NCBI RefSeq assembly: GCF_040782645.1
Contig: NZ_CP160403.1
Coordinates: 5,367,001-5,431,000 of the forward strand
Source: Streptomyces sp. HUAS ZL42
Lineage (GTDB): Bacteria; Actinomycetota; Actinomycetes; Streptomycetales; Streptomycetaceae
DNA length: 64,000 nucleotides
Direction: 5' to 3'
The notes beneath the pieces are model-generated. The model saw only the letters and a list, made by a program, of their open reading frames with translations, made no database searches and had not been told where the DNA came from. A program made the translations under genes and the position numbers. The number at the start of each line of letters is the position of its first letter. Positions within the stretch are counted from its first letter, which is position 1. Of this stretch, positions 43,542 through 53,785 are shown one piece after another.

Positions 43542-43561
43542 CCCGCCGCACCACCTCAGCC

Positions 43562-43625
43562 CGCCGCGCGGGCTCGACGGTCCCCCTGGACTCCCCCGCC
43601 AGTGGACCGACGAGCCCGCGCGGCG
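43562..43625. terminator. long hairpin before carboxylase epsilon gene
   Basis: The arms CGCCGCGCGGGCTCG (43562-43576) and CGAGCCCGCGCGGCG (43611-43625) pair perfectly. The stem continues inward through one mismatch with CGGTCC/GGACCG, giving about 22 bp. It ends just upstream of the ribosome site of the next gene, so it may act as terminator or as an attenuator of the downstream operon. Confidence 0.8.
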
Positions 43626-43655
43626 TTCGTGTTTCCCGTATCAGGAGACGACGCC

Positions 43656-43895
43656 ATGCCACCTTCCACGGACCCCAGCACAACGACCGAGACCTTCCTG
43701 CGCATCGAGAAGGGCAACCCCGACGCGTGCGAACTGGCAGCGCTCACCTCGGTGCTGCTCGCCCGCGCGGCCGTCCCCGCGGACCCGGACGAGGAGGGGG
43801 AGCAGACGGACCGCCGCACAGCCGGCTGGCGCCGGCTCGAACGCCGCTCCGGCCCCAGCACGCCGCGCAGCTGGCGCGACGACGTGCGTCGCTGA
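43656..43895 (+). CDS. acyl-CoA carboxylase epsilon subunit-like protein
   Basis: A 79-residue small protein with the epsilon-subunit signature FLRIEKGNPDACELAALTSVLLARA and a C-terminal WRRLERR...PRSWRDD. Epsilon subunits of actinomycete carboxylases stabilise the alpha-beta complex. With the alpha (14438) and beta (19802) genes it completes a cluster-owned malonyl-CoA-forming enzyme, although it lies 22 kb away from beta. The ATG at 43656 has AGGAG upstream. Its stop overlaps the next start (TGATG). Confidence 0.82.
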   Translation: MPPSTDPSTTTETFLRIEKGNPDACELAALTSVLLARAAVPADPDEEGEQTDRRTAGWRRLERRSGPSTPRSWRDDVRR

Positions 43896-45613
43896 TGAGG
43901 GCGTCCGGCGTGGTCGCCCCACACTCCGCCGACGCCGGCGCCTCCGGCGTGGTCGAGCGCCTCGCCGCCAGTCCCTCCGGCGGAGTCGAGTGCCTGACCG
44001 CTGGTGGTTCGGGTGGGGTCGAGTGCCTGACCGCCGGTGGTTCGGGTGTGGTCGAGCGGCCGAGTGCTGGTGGTTCCGGTGTGGTCGAGCGCCTCGCCGC
44101 CAGTCCCTCCGGCGGAGTCGAGTGCCGGACCGCCGGTGTTTCCGGTGTGGACGAGCGGCCGAGTGCCGGTGCTTCCGGCGCGGTCGAGCGCCTCGCCGCC
44201 AGCCCCTCCGGCGGAGTCGAGTGCCTGACCGCCGGTGGTTCGGGTGGGGTCGAGTGCCTGACCGCCGGTGGTTCGGGTGTGGTCGAGTGCCAGACCGCTG
44301 GTGGTTCCGGTGTGGTCGAGCGCCTCGTCACCAGTCCCTCCGGCGGAGTCGAGTGCCGGACCGCCGGTGCTTCCGGCGTGGACGAGCGGCCGAGTGCCGG
44401 TGCTTCCGGTGTGGACGAGCGCCTCGGCACCAGTCCCTCCGGCGGAGTCGAGTGCCGGACCGCCGGTGGTTCGGGCGTGGACGAGCGCCTTGCCACCAGT
44501 CCCTCCGGCGGAGTCGAGTGCCAGACCGCTGGTGCTTCCGGTGTGGTCGAGCGCCTCGTCACCAGTCCCTCCGGCGGAGTCGAGTGCCGGACCGCCCGTG
44601 GTTCGGGTGGGGTCGAGTGGCCGAGTGCTGGTGGTTCCGGTGTGGTCGAGCGCCTCGCCGCCAGTCCCTCCGGCGGCGCCTCCGGGATCCGTGAGATCAC
44701 CCTCGACGCCGGTGGCATCCCCCTGTCCGGCCTGATCGCCGAGGCGCGGCCGGGGCCGCCCAGGGCCGTGGTCGTCGCGGTGCACGGTGGTGGCATGCGG
44801 GCGGGCTACTTCGACAGCCGGGCCCGCCCCGGCCTCTCGCTGCTCGCTCTCGGCGCCGACCTCGGGTACACGGTCCTGGCCGTCGACCGCCCCGGCTACG
44901 GCAGTTCGGCCTCGTGGCTGCCACGCGGCCAGACCCTGGCGGAACAGGCGGCGACGCTGCACGACGCCCTCGCCTCCTTCGCGGACAGCCACGACACCGG
45001 CGCGGGCGTGTTCCTCGTGGCCCACTCCAACGGCGGGAAGCTCGCCCTGGCCGCGGCCGCCGAGGAGCGCGGCCGCACCCTGCTGGGTCTGGACATCTCC
45101 GGGCTCGGCAGCCGCCTCGCCGTGCGCACGGACCAGCTCCCCGGGCAGAACGGGCACGGTGACTGGCGCCGCCACTGGGGCTCACTGCGGCTCTATCCGC
45201 CGGACGCCTTCCGCCAGGGGCGGCACCTGATCTCCCCCGTACCGGAACTGGAGGCCCGGGAGGGCCCGTTGTGGCCCCGGATGTACCCGGGCATCGCCCG
45301 GAAGGTGCGGACACCCGTCCGTTTCACCTTCGCCGAGCAGGAGCAGTGGTGGCTCTTCGACGACCAGGCCGTGGCCGCCCTGAGACGGCCGCTGGCCGCG
45401 CCGAAGGTGATGGTGGCCCACCAGCCGGACGCCGGGCACAACCTCAGCCTCGGCTGGGCGGCCCGCACCTACCACCTCAAAGCCCTCGGCTTCCTGGAGG
45501 ACTGCCTGCTCGCCGAGGACGCGGCACCCGCCCGGCGGCCCGCCGGCACCACGAACCCGATCGGAGACACAAGCCACCGAAAGACAGGCAGAGATGACCA
45601 TCGACACCCTTGA
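43895..45613 (+). CDS. alpha/beta hydrolase with 22-copy 11-residue repeat N-terminus
   Basis: A 572-residue protein. Residues 1-16 lead into 22 tandem units of exactly 11 residues (17-258), based on SGVVERLAASP, SGGVECRTAGG and SGVDERPSAGA. From about residue 265 an alpha/beta hydrolase follows (IREITLDAGGIPLSGLIAEARP; HGGGMRAGYF; DRPGYGSSA; nucleophile region VAHSNGGKLAL; C-terminal histidine in AGHNLSLG). Hydrolases in polyketide clusters cleave lactones or esters, or act on cyclisation intermediates. Nine or ten units contain a cysteine. The start overlaps the epsilon-subunit stop. The repeat part has no known counterpart that I can name; the hydrolase part is otherwise of normal length (about 300). 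Confidence 0.85.
   Translation: MRASGVVAPHSADAGASGVVERLAASPSGGVECLTAGGSGGVECLTAGGSGVVERPSAGGSGVVERLAASPSGGVECRTAGVSGVDERPSAGASGAVERLAASPSGGVECLTAGGSGGVECLTAGGSGVVECQTAGGSGVVERLVTSPSGGVECRTAGASGVDERPSAGASGVDERLGTSPSGGVECRTAGGSGVDERLATSPSGGVECQTAGASGVVERLVTSPSGGVECRTARGSGGVEWPSAGGSGVVERLAASPSGGASGIREITLDAGGIPLSGLIAEARPGPPRAVVVAVHGGGMRAGYFDSRARPGLSLLALGADLGYTVLAVDRPGYGSSASWLPRGQTLAEQAATLHDALASFADSHDTGAGVFLVAHSNGGKLALAAAAEERGRTLLGLDISGLGSRLAVRTDQLPGQNGHGDWRRHWGSLRLYPPDAFRQGRHLISPVPELEAREGPLWPRMYPGIARKVRTPVRFTFAEQEQWWLFDDQAVAALRRPLAAPKVMVAHQPDAGHNLSLGWAARTYHLKALGFLEDCLLAEDAAPARRPAGTTNPIGDTSHRKTGRDDHRHP
43943..44668. repeat. 33-bp minisatellite, 22 tandem copies
   Basis: Twenty-two units of exactly 33 bp (726 bp in all) with no indels. 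They fall into three families whose codons begin TCCGGYGTGGTCGAGCGCC, TCCGGCGGAGTCGAGTGCC and TCCGGTGTGGACGAGCGGC, in the higher-order order A-B-B-C, A-B-C, A-B-B-B', A-B-C, A-B, A-B, A-B-C, A with small changes. All copies keep the reading frame of the hydrolase gene. All other frames are also open across it, which produces long artefact frames on both strands. Confidence 0.95.
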
Positions 45614-45743
45614 CCTCGAGCACGGCTTGGCCCACGACCTCTGCGTCCCGGACGAGCCCGCGCCCGTCGTCGTACAGCCCGCGCTACTGGCCGGGGAGGA
45701 CCGCGAAGCGCCGGACCCCTGGATCTTCCGCGGCACCGACTGA
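45594..45743 (+). CDS. small hypothetical protein, 49 residues
   Basis: An ATG frame of 49 residues (begins [19 protein letters not shown], ends DPWIFRGTD) overlaps the hydrolase stop by 20 bp and ends 60 bp before metK. It is acidic, with one cysteine and a short hydrophobic stretch [10 protein letters not shown]. No family is recognised. Overlap at the 5' end and codon use typical of the neighbours support translation; a weak GGCAGAG site precedes it. It could be a small partner protein or a peptide; it is not evidently a RiPP precursor because no modifying enzyme is nearby. Confidence 0.5.
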   Translation: MTIDTLDLEHGLAHDLCVPDEPAPVVVQPALLAGEDREAPDPWIFRGTD

Positions 45744-45802
45744 CCGCGCCCGCCGACCACCCCGCACACCGACCGCCCCACCACTCACCTTCCTGGAGAG
45801 AC

Positions 45803-47017
45803 ATGTCCCGCCGCCTGTTCACCTCGGAGTCCGTGACCGAGGGCCACCCCGACAAGATCGCCGACCAGATCAGCGACGCCGTCCTCGACGAACTGCTGCG
45901 CCAGGACCCGTCCTCGCGCGTCGCCGTGGAAACCCTGATCACCACCGGGCAGGTGCACGTCGCGGGTGAGGTGACGACGACCGGCTACGCCGACATCGCC
46001 GCGCTCGTCCGCGCGAAGATCCTCGAGATCGGCTACGACTCCTCGGCCAAGGGCTTCGACGGCGCATCGTGCGGTGTGTCGGTGTCCATCGGCGCGCAGT
46101 CCCCGGACATCGCGCAGGGCGTCGACACGGCGTACGAGAAGCGCGTCGAGGGTGCCGTCGAGGGCGACGAGCTCGACGGGCAGGGCGCCGGCGACCAGGG
46201 CCTCATGTTCGGCTACGCCACAGACGAGACGCCCACCTTCATGCCGTTGCCGATCGAGCTGGCGCACCGCCTCTCGCGCCGCCTGTCCGAGGTCCGCAAG
46301 AACGGCACCCTCCCCTACCTGCGCCCCGACGGCAAGACGCAGGTCACCATCGAGTACCTGGGCAGCCGCGCGGTGCGCCTGGACACCGTCGTCGTCTCCT
46401 CCCAGCACGCCCCGGGCATCGACCTGGAGGGGCTGCTGGTCCCCGACATCCGGGCGCACGTGGTCGAACACGTGCTGGACCGGCTCGCCGAGGACGACAT
46501 CAAGCTGGAGACCGAGGGATACCGGCTCCTGGTCAACCCGACGGGCCGCTTCGAGATCGGCGGCCCGATGGGCGACGCCGGCCTGACCGGCCGCAAGATC
46601 ATCATCGACACGTACGGGGGTTACGCCCGGCACGGCGGCGGCGCCTTCTCCGGCAAGGACCCGTCGAAGGTGGACCGTTCGGCCGCGTACGCGATGCGCT
46701 GGGTCGCCAAGAACGTGGTCGCCGCGGGCCTGGCCTCCCGCTGCGAGGTCCAGGTCGCCTACGCGATCGGCAAGGCCGAGCCGGTGGGCCTGTTCGTGGA
46801 GACCTTCGGCACCGGGACCGTCGCCCAGGAGCGGATCGAGCGGGCCATCGCCGAGGTCTTCGACCTGCGTCCGGCCGCGATCATCCGCGATCTGGACCTG
46901 CTGCGCCCCATCTACTCCCGGACGGCCGCCTACGGCCACTTCGGCCGTGAGCTGCCCGACTTCACGTGGGAGCGCACCGACCGGGCCGAGGCGCTCAGGG
47001 CCGCGGCGGGAATCTGA
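45803..47017 (+). CDS. metK: S-adenosylmethionine synthetase
   Basis: A 404-residue SAM synthetase, making SAM from methionine and ATP. All signature segments are present: [36 protein letters not shown], and [20 protein letters not shown]. It is the first gene of a five-gene methyl-cycle cassette (MetK, PfkB kinase, MetH, MetF, SAH hydrolase). Most streptomycetes also carry a chromosomal metK elsewhere, so this is probably a cluster-dedicated copy; that cannot be checked here. Confidence 0.96.
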   Translation: MSRRLFTSESVTEGHPDKIADQISDAVLDELLRQDPSSRVAVETLITTGQVHVAGEVTTTGYADIAALVRAKILEIGYDSSAKGFDGASCGVSVSIGAQSPDIAQGVDTAYEKRVEGAVEGDELDGQGAGDQGLMFGYATDETPTFMPLPIELAHRLSRRLSEVRKNGTLPYLRPDGKTQVTIEYLGSRAVRLDTVVVSSQHAPGIDLEGLLVPDIRAHVVEHVLDRLAEDDIKLETEGYRLLVNPTGRFEIGGPMGDAGLTGRKIIIDTYGGYARHGGGAFSGKDPSKVDRSAAYAMRWVAKNVVAAGLASRCEVQVAYAIGKAEPVGLFVETFGTGTVAQERIERAIAEVFDLRPAAIIRDLDLLRPIYSRTAAYGHFGRELPDFTWERTDRAEALRAAAGI

Positions 47018-47083
47018 CCCCGGGAATCACCCCAAGGAAGCCCCGGCCGGCGCCGGCCACCCGACAGGAGTGCAGGAGTTCAT

Positions 47084-48067
47084 GTGCGTATCGCGGTGAC
47101 AGGATCCATTGCCACGGACCATCTGATGGTCTTCCCCGGCCGGTTCACGGACCAGCTCATCCCCGACCGGCTCGCCAGTGTCTCCCTCTCCTTCCTGGTC
47201 GACGCGCTCGAGGTGCGCCGGGGCGGGGTCGCGGCCAACATCGCCTTCGGCCTTGGCGGCCTCGGTCTCGAACCGCTGCTGGTCGGGGCCGTGGGCAGCG
47301 ACTTCGCGGAGTACGAGGTGTGGCTCAAGGGCCACGGCGTCGACACCGGCGCCGTCCAGATCTCCGCCGAACGGGCGACCGCGCGCTTCATGTGCATCAC
47401 CGACGCGGACGCCAACCAGATCGCGTCGTTCTACGCGGGCGCCATGCAGGAGGCCCGGGAGATCGACCTGGGGCAGGTGCTCGGCGGGCGGCCGCGCCCC
47501 GACCTGGTCCTGGTCGGCCCGAACGACCCGGAGGCGATGCTTCGCCACACCCGCGAGTGCCGGGACCTCGGCCTGCTCTTCGCCGCCGACCCCTCCCAGC
47601 AGCTCGCCCGCCTCGACGGCCCGCAGGCACGCGACCTGGTGAGCGGCGCCCGCTGGCTGTTCACCAACGACTACGAGGCCGCCCTGCTCCTCGAACGCAC
47701 CGGCTGGGACCGCGACGACGTCCTCGAACGCGTCGGCGCCTGGGTCACCACCCTGGGCGGAGAGGGCGTGCGGATCGACCGCGCGGGCCGCTCCCCGCTC
47801 ATCGTCCCGGCCGTCCCCGACGCGCCGATCACCGACCCGACCGGCGTGGGCGACGCGTTCCGGGCCGGCTTCCTCGCCGGCCTCGGCCACGAACTGCCGC
47901 TCGCCGCCGCGGCCCGCCTGGGCTGCGTCGTGGCGTCGGCGGCCCTGTCGACGGTCGGCTCGCAGGCCTACCGCATCGACCGTGACCACATCCTGACGAC
48001 GGCCGCGCGCGCCTACGGCGCCGCCGCGGCCCAAGAACTGGCCCCGGCCCTGGACGGCACACCATGA
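47084..48067 (+). CDS. PfkB-family sugar/nucleoside kinase, adenosine kinase candidate
   Basis: A 327-residue ribokinase-fold protein. It starts with GTG 47084. GGVAANIAFGLGGLG is the first PfkB signature, and DPTGVGDAFRAGFLAGL the second, with the catalytic aspartate D in GVGDAF. Placed between metK and metH, it most likely phosphorylates the adenosine released by SAH hydrolase, which pulls that reaction forward. Its stop overlaps the MetH start (ATGA). Confidence 0.88.
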   Translation: MRIAVTGSIATDHLMVFPGRFTDQLIPDRLASVSLSFLVDALEVRRGGVAANIAFGLGGLGLEPLLVGAVGSDFAEYEVWLKGHGVDTGAVQISAERATARFMCITDADANQIASFYAGAMQEAREIDLGQVLGGRPRPDLVLVGPNDPEAMLRHTRECRDLGLLFAADPSQQLARLDGPQARDLVSGARWLFTNDYEAALLLERTGWDRDDVLERVGAWVTTLGGEGVRIDRAGRSPLIVPAVPDAPITDPTGVGDAFRAGFLAGLGHELPLAAAARLGCVVASAALSTVGSQAYRIDRDHILTTAARAYGAAAAQELAPALDGTP

Positions 48068-51000
48068 CAGAGTCCCGCAGCGCGGACCTCCGCGAGGCAC
48101 TCGCCACCCGTGTCGTGGTGGCCGACGGCGCGATGGGCACGATGCTCCAGGCGCAGGAGCCGAGCCTCGACGACTTCCAGCAACTGGAGGGCTGCAACGA
48201 GATCCTGAACGTCACACGCCCGGACATCGTGCGCTCGGTCCACGAGGCGTACTTCGACGCGGGCGTCGACTGCGTCGAGACGAACACGTTCGGCGCCAAC
48301 CACGCGGCGCTGGGGGAGTACGACATCCCCGAGCGGGTCCTCGAACTGTCCGAGGCGGGTGCGCGGATCGCCCGTGAGGCCGCCGACGAGTTCACGCGGC
48401 GTACCGGCCGGCAGCGCTGGGTGCTGGGCTCGATGGGCCCGGGCACCAAGCTCCCCACCCTGGGCCACGCCCCCTACACCACGCTGCGCGACGCCTACCA
48501 GCAGAACGCCGAGGGCCTCATCGCCGGCGGTGCCGACGCACTCATCGTCGAGACCACCCAGGACCTGCTGCAGACCAAGGCGGCCGTCCTCGGCGCCCAC
48601 CGCGCCCGGGAGATCGCCGGCCTGGATGTGCCGCTGATCTGCTCGGTGACCGTCGAGACGACCGGCACCATGCTGCTCGGCTCGGAGATCGGCGCCGCCC
48701 TGACGGCCCTGGAGCCGCTCGGCATCGACATGATCGGCATGAACTGCGCGACCGGCCCCGCCGAGATGAGCGAGCACCTGCGCTACCTGGCCCGCAACGC
48801 CCGTATCCCGCTGGCCTGCATGCCGAACGCGGGCCTGCCGGTCCTGGGCAAGGACGGTGCCACCTACCCGCTGAGCGCGCCGGAGCTCGCCGACGCCCAG
48901 GAGAACTTCGTCCGCGACTACGGCCTGTCCCTGATCGGCGGCTGCTGCGGCACCACCCCCGAGCACCTGCGTCAGGTCGTCGAGCGGGTCCGTGACCTCA
49001 CCCCGGCCGAGCGCAACCCCCGCCCCGAGCCGGGCGCCGCCTCCCTCTACCAGACGGTTCCCTTCCGGCAGGACACCTCGTACCTGGCGATCGGTGAGCG
49101 CACCAACGCCAACGGGTCGAAGAAGTTCCGCGAGGCGATGCTGGCGGGTCGCTGGGACGACTGTGTGGAGATGGCCCGGGAGCAGATCCGTGAGGGCGCC
49201 CACCTGCTCGACCTGTGCGTGGACTACGTGGGCCGGGACGGCGTGGCCGACATGGAGGAGCTGGCCGGCCGCTTCGCCACCGCCTCCACCCTGCCGATCG
49301 TGCTGGACTCCACCGAGGTCGACGTCCTCCGCGCCGGCCTGGAGAAGCTGGGCGGCCGCGCGGTCATCAACTCGGTCAACTACGAGGACGGCGACGGCCC
49401 CGAGTCGCGGTTCGCGAAGGTCACCGCCCTGGCCAAGGAGCACGGGGCCGCGCTGATCGCCCTGACCATCGACGAGGAAGGGCAGGCGCGCACCCCCGAG
49501 AAGAAGGTCGAGATCGCCGAACGGCTCATCGACGACCTCACCGGGAACTGGGGCATCCGCGAGGAGGACATCCTCATCGACTGCCTGACCTTCACCATCT
49601 GCACCGGTCAGGAGGAGTCCCGCAAGGACGGCGTCGCCACCATCGAGGCGATCCGCGAGCTCAAGCGCCGCCATCCCGACGTGCAGACCACTCTCGGCCT
49701 GTCGAACATCTCCTTCGGGCTGAACCCGGCCGCCCGGATCCTGCTGAACTCCGTGTTCCTGGACGAGTGCGTCAAGGCGGGCCTGGACTCGGCGATCGTG
49801 CACGCCTCGAAGATCCTGCCGATCGCCCGCTTCGACGAGGAGCAGGTGCAGACCGCCCTCGACCTGATCCACGACCGGCGCGCCGAGGGCTACGACCCCC
49901 TGCAGAAGCTGATGGCCCTGTTCGAGGGCGCCACCGCCAAGTCCCTGAAGGCGGGCAAGGCCGAGGAGCTCGCCGCGCTGCCGCTGGAGGAGCGCCTCAA
50001 GCGGCGCATCATCGACGGCGAGAAGAACGGCCTGGAGCAGGATCTCGACGCCGCCCTGCGGGAGCGTCCGGCGCTGGACATCGTCAACGAGACGCTGCTG
50101 GACGGTATGAAGGTGGTCGGTGAGCTGTTCGGCTCCGGCCAGATGCAGCTGCCGTTCGTGCTGCAGTCCGCCGAGGTGATGAAGTCAGCCGTCGCCCACC
50201 TCGAGCCGCACATGGAGAAGTCGGACGCCGAGGGCAAGGGCACCATCGTGCTCGCGACCGTGCGCGGCGACGTGCACGACATCGGCAAGAACCTGGTCGA
50301 CATCATCCTGTCCAACAACGGCTACAACGTGGTCAACCTGGGCATCAAGCAGCCGGTCTCTGCGATCCTGGAGGCGGCCGAGGAGCACCGGGCCGACGTG
50401 ATCGGCATGTCGGGTCTGCTGGTGAAGTCCACGGTGATCATGAAGGAGAACCTGGAGGAGCTCAACTCCCGGGGCATGGCAGCCGATTACCCGGTCATCC
50501 TCGGTGGCGCGGCGCTGACCCGGGCGTATGTGGAGCAGGACCTGCACGAGCTGTACGAGGGCGAGGTCCGCTACGCCCGTGACGCCTTCGAGGGGCTGCG
50601 CCTGATGGACGCCCTGATCGCGGTCAAGCGGGGCGTGCCCGGTGCGAGGCTGCCGGAGCTGAAGCGACGCCGCGTTCCCCAAAGGGTGTCGGTGCCGGCG
50701 GAGCCGCAGGACGTCGGCCGCTCGGACGTCGCCACCGACAACCCGGTGCCGGAACCGCCGTTCTGGGGCACCCGTGTCGTCAAGGGCATCCAGCTCAAGG
50801 AGTACGCGACCTGGCTCGACGAGCAGGCCCTGTTCAAGGGCCAGTGGGGGCTGAAGGGCGACACCGTCGAGAGCGAGGGGCGGCCGCGGCTGCGGATGTG
50901 GCTCGACCGGCTGCGCACCGGGAACCTGCTGGAAGCGGCCGTGGTCCACGGCTACTTCCCGTGTGTGTCCAAGGGCGACGACCTGATCGTCCTCGACGAG

Positions 51001-51519
51001 CTCGGCAACGAACGCACCCGCTTCACCTTCCCGCGCCAGCGCCGCGGCCGCCGGCTGTGCCTGGCGGACTTCTTCCGCCCGGAGGAGTCGGGCGAGACCG
51101 ACGTGGTCGGCCTCCAGGTCGTCACCGTCGGCTCGCGGATCGGTGCGGCCACTGCCGAGCTGTTCGCCTCCGACTCCTACCGCGACTACCTCGAACTGCA
51201 CGGCCTGTCCGTGCAGTTGGCCGAGGCCCTCGCCGAGTACTGGCACGCCCGGGTGCGCGCCGAACTCGGCATCGCGGGCGGCGACCCGGACTCGCTCGAC
51301 GGCATGTTCCGCACCGAGTACCAGGGCTGCCGCTACTCGCTGGGCTATCCGGCCTGCCCCGACCTGGCGGACCGCGCGAAGATCGCGGACCTGCTGCGGC
51401 CGGAGCGGATCGGCGTCCAGCTCAGCGAGGAGTTCCAGCTGCACCCCGAGCAGTCCACCGACGCCATCGTCGTCCACCACCCCGAGGCGAGCTACTTCAA
51501 CGCGGGAGGCCGCGCATGA
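48064..51519 (+). CDS. metH: cobalamin-dependent methionine synthase
   Basis: A 1151-residue methionine synthase: homocysteine domain (about 1-320, zinc ligands including [10 protein letters not shown] near 295), pterin domain (about 345-610, [17 protein letters not shown]), B12 cap and Rossmann domains (about 625-860, [10 protein letters not shown] with the cobalt-ligand histidine near 738), and SAM-reactivation domain (about 890-1151, [10 protein letters not shown]). It transfers methyl from methyltetrahydrofolate to homocysteine. Full-length for the family, with ATGA overlaps on both sides. It closes the methyl cycle with MetF and SAH hydrolase. Confidence 0.97.
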   Translation: MTESRSADLREALATRVVVADGAMGTMLQAQEPSLDDFQQLEGCNEILNVTRPDIVRSVHEAYFDAGVDCVETNTFGANHAALGEYDIPERVLELSEAGARIAREAADEFTRRTGRQRWVLGSMGPGTKLPTLGHAPYTTLRDAYQQNAEGLIAGGADALIVETTQDLLQTKAAVLGAHRAREIAGLDVPLICSVTVETTGTMLLGSEIGAALTALEPLGIDMIGMNCATGPAEMSEHLRYLARNARIPLACMPNAGLPVLGKDGATYPLSAPELADAQENFVRDYGLSLIGGCCGTTPEHLRQVVERVRDLTPAERNPRPEPGAASLYQTVPFRQDTSYLAIGERTNANGSKKFREAMLAGRWDDCVEMAREQIREGAHLLDLCVDYVGRDGVADMEELAGRFATASTLPIVLDSTEVDVLRAGLEKLGGRAVINSVNYEDGDGPESRFAKVTALAKEHGAALIALTIDEEGQARTPEKKVEIAERLIDDLTGNWGIREEDILIDCLTFTICTGQEESRKDGVATIEAIRELKRRHPDVQTTLGLSNISFGLNPAARILLNSVFLDECVKAGLDSAIVHASKILPIARFDEEQVQTALDLIHDRRAEGYDPLQKLMALFEGATAKSLKAGKAEELAALPLEERLKRRIIDGEKNGLEQDLDAALRERPALDIVNETLLDGMKVVGELFGSGQMQLPFVLQSAEVMKSAVAHLEPHMEKSDAEGKGTIVLATVRGDVHDIGKNLVDIILSNNGYNVVNLGIKQPVSAILEAAEEHRADVIGMSGLLVKSTVIMKENLEELNSRGMAADYPVILGGAALTRAYVEQDLHELYEGEVRYARDAFEGLRLMDALIAVKRGVPGARLPELKRRRVPQRVSVPAEPQDVGRSDVATDNPVPEPPFWGTRVVKGIQLKEYATWLDEQALFKGQWGLKGDTVESEGRPRLRMWLDRLRTGNLLEAAVVHGYFPCVSKGDDLIVLDELGNERTRFTFPRQRRGRRLCLADFFRPEESGETDVVGLQVVTVGSRIGAATAELFASDSYRDYLELHGLSVQLAEALAEYWHARVRAELGIAGGDPDSLDGMFRTEYQGCRYSLGYPACPDLADRAKIADLLRPERIGVQLSEEFQLHPEQSTDAIVVHHPEASYFNAGGRA

Positions 51520-52385
51520 CGACCTTCTCCTTCGAGTTCTTCCCGCCGAAGACGCCCCAGGGCGAACGGACCCTGTGGCGTGCGATCCGCCGCATCGAAC
51601 CGCTCGCGCCCGACTTCGTGTCCGTCACCTACGGCGCCGGCGGCTCCTCCCGGGACCGCACCATCGAGGTCACCAAGCGCCTGGTCACCGAGACGACTCT
51701 GCGCCCGGTCGCGCATCTGACCGCCGTCGGGCACTCGGTTGCCGAGCTGCGGCACATCATCGGGCAGTACGCGGACGCCGGTGTCCGCGATGTCCTGGTG
51801 CTGCGCGGCGACCCGCCCGGCGACCCCACCGGGCCCTGGCGGCCGCACCCCGAAGGCTTCACCCATGCCCGTGAACTGGTCGAACTCGTGCGTTCGCTGG
51901 GCGAGTTCACCATCGGCGTGGCCGCCTTCCCGGAGCGGCATCCGCGCTCGCCCGACTGGGACAGCGACATCAGGCACTTCGTGGCCAAGTGCAGGGCCGG
52001 TGCGGACTACGCCATCACCCAGATGTTCTTCCGCGTCGAGGACTATCTGCGGCTGCGCGACCGGGTCGCCGCGGCGGGCTGCGACACCCCGATCATCCCC
52101 GAGATCATGCCCGCCACCGACGTACGCCAGATCAGCCGCTTCGCCGAGCTCAGCGGCGCCACCTTCCCGGAAGACCTGGCCCACCGCCTCGAAGCGGCCC
52201 GCAACAGCCCGGCCGACGGCCACCGGATCGGCGTCGAGCACGCCACCGCCATGGCCGACCGGCTGCTCGCCGAGGGCGCGCCCGGTCTGCACTACATCAC
52301 CCTCAACCGGTCCACCGCGACCCTCGAGATCCATCAGAACATCCAGCACACAAGGAGCGCCCATGCCCTCGCAGCTGCCCGCTGA
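51516..52385 (+). CDS. metF: methylenetetrahydrofolate reductase
   Basis: A 289-residue MTHFR, making 5-methyl-THF for MetH with FAD and NAD(P)H. Typical segments are [40 protein letters not shown] and [21 protein letters not shown]. It starts in an ATGA overlap with MetH and its end overlaps the SAH hydrolase start by 23 bp, so these three are translationally coupled. Confidence 0.95.
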   Translation: MTTFSFEFFPPKTPQGERTLWRAIRRIEPLAPDFVSVTYGAGGSSRDRTIEVTKRLVTETTLRPVAHLTAVGHSVAELRHIIGQYADAGVRDVLVLRGDPPGDPTGPWRPHPEGFTHARELVELVRSLGEFTIGVAAFPERHPRSPDWDSDIRHFVAKCRAGADYAITQMFFRVEDYLRLRDRVAAAGCDTPIIPEIMPATDVRQISRFAELSGATFPEDLAHRLEAARNSPADGHRIGVEHATAMADRLLAEGAPGLHYITLNRSTATLEIHQNIQHTRSAHALAAAR

Positions 52386-53772
52386 CGCCCCGGACTTCAA
52401 GGTCGCCGACCTCTTGCTGGCCGAGTTCGGCCGCAAGGAGATCACCCTCGCCGAGCACGAGATGCCCGGCCTGATGGCGATCCGCAAGGAGTACGCCGAG
52501 ACGCAGCCCCTGGCCGGCGCGCGCATCACCGGCTCCCTGCACATGACGGTGCAGACGGCCGTCCTGATCGAGACCCTGGTCGCTCTGGGCGCGCGGGTGC
52601 GCTGGGCGTCCTGCAACATCTACTCCACCCAGGACCACGCCGCCGCGGCGATCGCCGCCGCCGGGATCCCGGTCTTCGCCTGGAAGGGCGAGACGTTGGA
52701 GGAGTACTGGTGGTGCACCGAGCAGGCGCTGACCTGGCCAGGTCACGCGGGCCCGAACATGATCCTCGACGACGGCGGTGACGCCACCCTCCTCGTCCAC
52801 AAGGGCGTCGAGTACCAGAAGTCCGGGCAGCTCCCGCCCGCCGACAACGAGGAACTCGCCGTCGTCCGCGGCCTGCTGGAGTCGAGCACCCTTGACTGGA
52901 CGGCCCTCGCCGCCGAGATCCGTGGTGTGACGGAGGAGACCACGACGGGTGTGCACCGGCTGTACGAGATGCAGCGCGACGGTGTGCTGCTGTTCCCGGC
53001 GATCAATGTCAACGACGCGGTGACGAAGTCGAAGTTCGACAACAAGTACGGTTGCCGGCACTCGCTGGTGGACGGCATCAACCGGGCGACCGATGTGCTG
53101 ATCGGTGGCAAGACCGCGGTGGTGTGTGGCTACGGTGATGTGGGCAAGGGCTGTGCGGAGTCGCTGCGTGGGCAGGGTGCCCGGGTCGTCGTCACGGAGA
53201 TCGATCCGATCTGCGCGCTGCAGGCGGCGATGGACGGTTACCAGGTGACCACGCTGGACGAGGTGGTCGAGACGGCTGACATCTTCGTCACCACGACCGG
53301 CAACAAGGACATCATCATGGCCGGGGACATGGCCAGGATGAAGCACCAGGCGATCGTGGGGAACATCGGCCACTTCGACAACGAGATCGACATGGCGGGC
53401 CTCGCCAAGGTCCCCGGCATCGTCAAGGACGAGGTGAAGCCGCAGGTTCACACGTGGACGTTCCCGGACGGCAAGGTGGTCATCGTGCTGTCGGAGGGTC
53501 GTCTGCTGAACCTGGGCAACGCCACCGGTCATCCGTCGTTCGTGATGTCGAACTCGTTCGCGGACCAGACGCTGGCGCAGATCGAGCTGTTCACCAAGCA
53601 GTCGGAGTATCCGACCGGTGTGTACACGCTGCCCAAGCACCTGGACGAGAAGGTCGCGCGTCTGCACCTGGACGCGCTCGGGGTGAAGCTGACCACGCTC
53701 CGCCCCGAGCAGGCGGCGTACATCGGTGTCGAGGTCGAGGGCCCGTACAAGCCGGACCACTACCGCTACTGA
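52363..53772 (+). CDS. ahcY: S-adenosylhomocysteine hydrolase
   Basis: A 469-residue SAH hydrolase, splitting SAH to homocysteine and adenosine. Signatures seen are [41 protein letters not shown] (NAD-binding) and [20 protein letters not shown], ending with the conserved KPDHYRY. AAGGAGC precedes the ATG at 52363. It is the last gene of the methyl-cycle cassette and of the cluster; the next gene is convergent. It would remove SAH, an inhibitor of methyltransferases. Confidence 0.97.
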   Translation: MPSQLPADAPDFKVADLLLAEFGRKEITLAEHEMPGLMAIRKEYAETQPLAGARITGSLHMTVQTAVLIETLVALGARVRWASCNIYSTQDHAAAAIAAAGIPVFAWKGETLEEYWWCTEQALTWPGHAGPNMILDDGGDATLLVHKGVEYQKSGQLPPADNEELAVVRGLLESSTLDWTALAAEIRGVTEETTTGVHRLYEMQRDGVLLFPAINVNDAVTKSKFDNKYGCRHSLVDGINRATDVLIGGKTAVVCGYGDVGKGCAESLRGQGARVVVTEIDPICALQAAMDGYQVTTLDEVVETADIFVTTTGNKDIIMAGDMARMKHQAIVGNIGHFDNEIDMAGLAKVPGIVKDEVKPQVHTWTFPDGKVVIVLSEGRLLNLGNATGHPSFVMSNSFADQTLAQIELFTKQSEYPTGVYTLPKHLDEKVARLHLDALGVKLTTLRPEQAAYIGVEVEGPYKPDHYRY

Positions 53773-53785
53773 CACCGGACAGGCC

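Noticed and set aside
43943..44668. Possible CRISPR array because of about 33-bp regular repeats
   Set aside because: There are no unique spacers; the units are contiguous, coding, and keep the reading frame of a hydrolase. No cas genes are present.
43744..44796. Long minus-strand frame rich in PPEGLAARRSTTPE repeats, and similar frames in other phases
   Set aside because: A repeat unit of 33 bp without stops keeps all phases open. The hydrolase frame is the only one that continues into a recognisable domain and has start-stop coupling.
45744..45802. SAM or SAH riboswitch upstream of metK or the methyl-cycle genes
   Set aside because: The gap is only 60 bp and C-rich with no conserved stem arrangement, and the SAH hydrolase and MetH starts lie inside coding overlaps.
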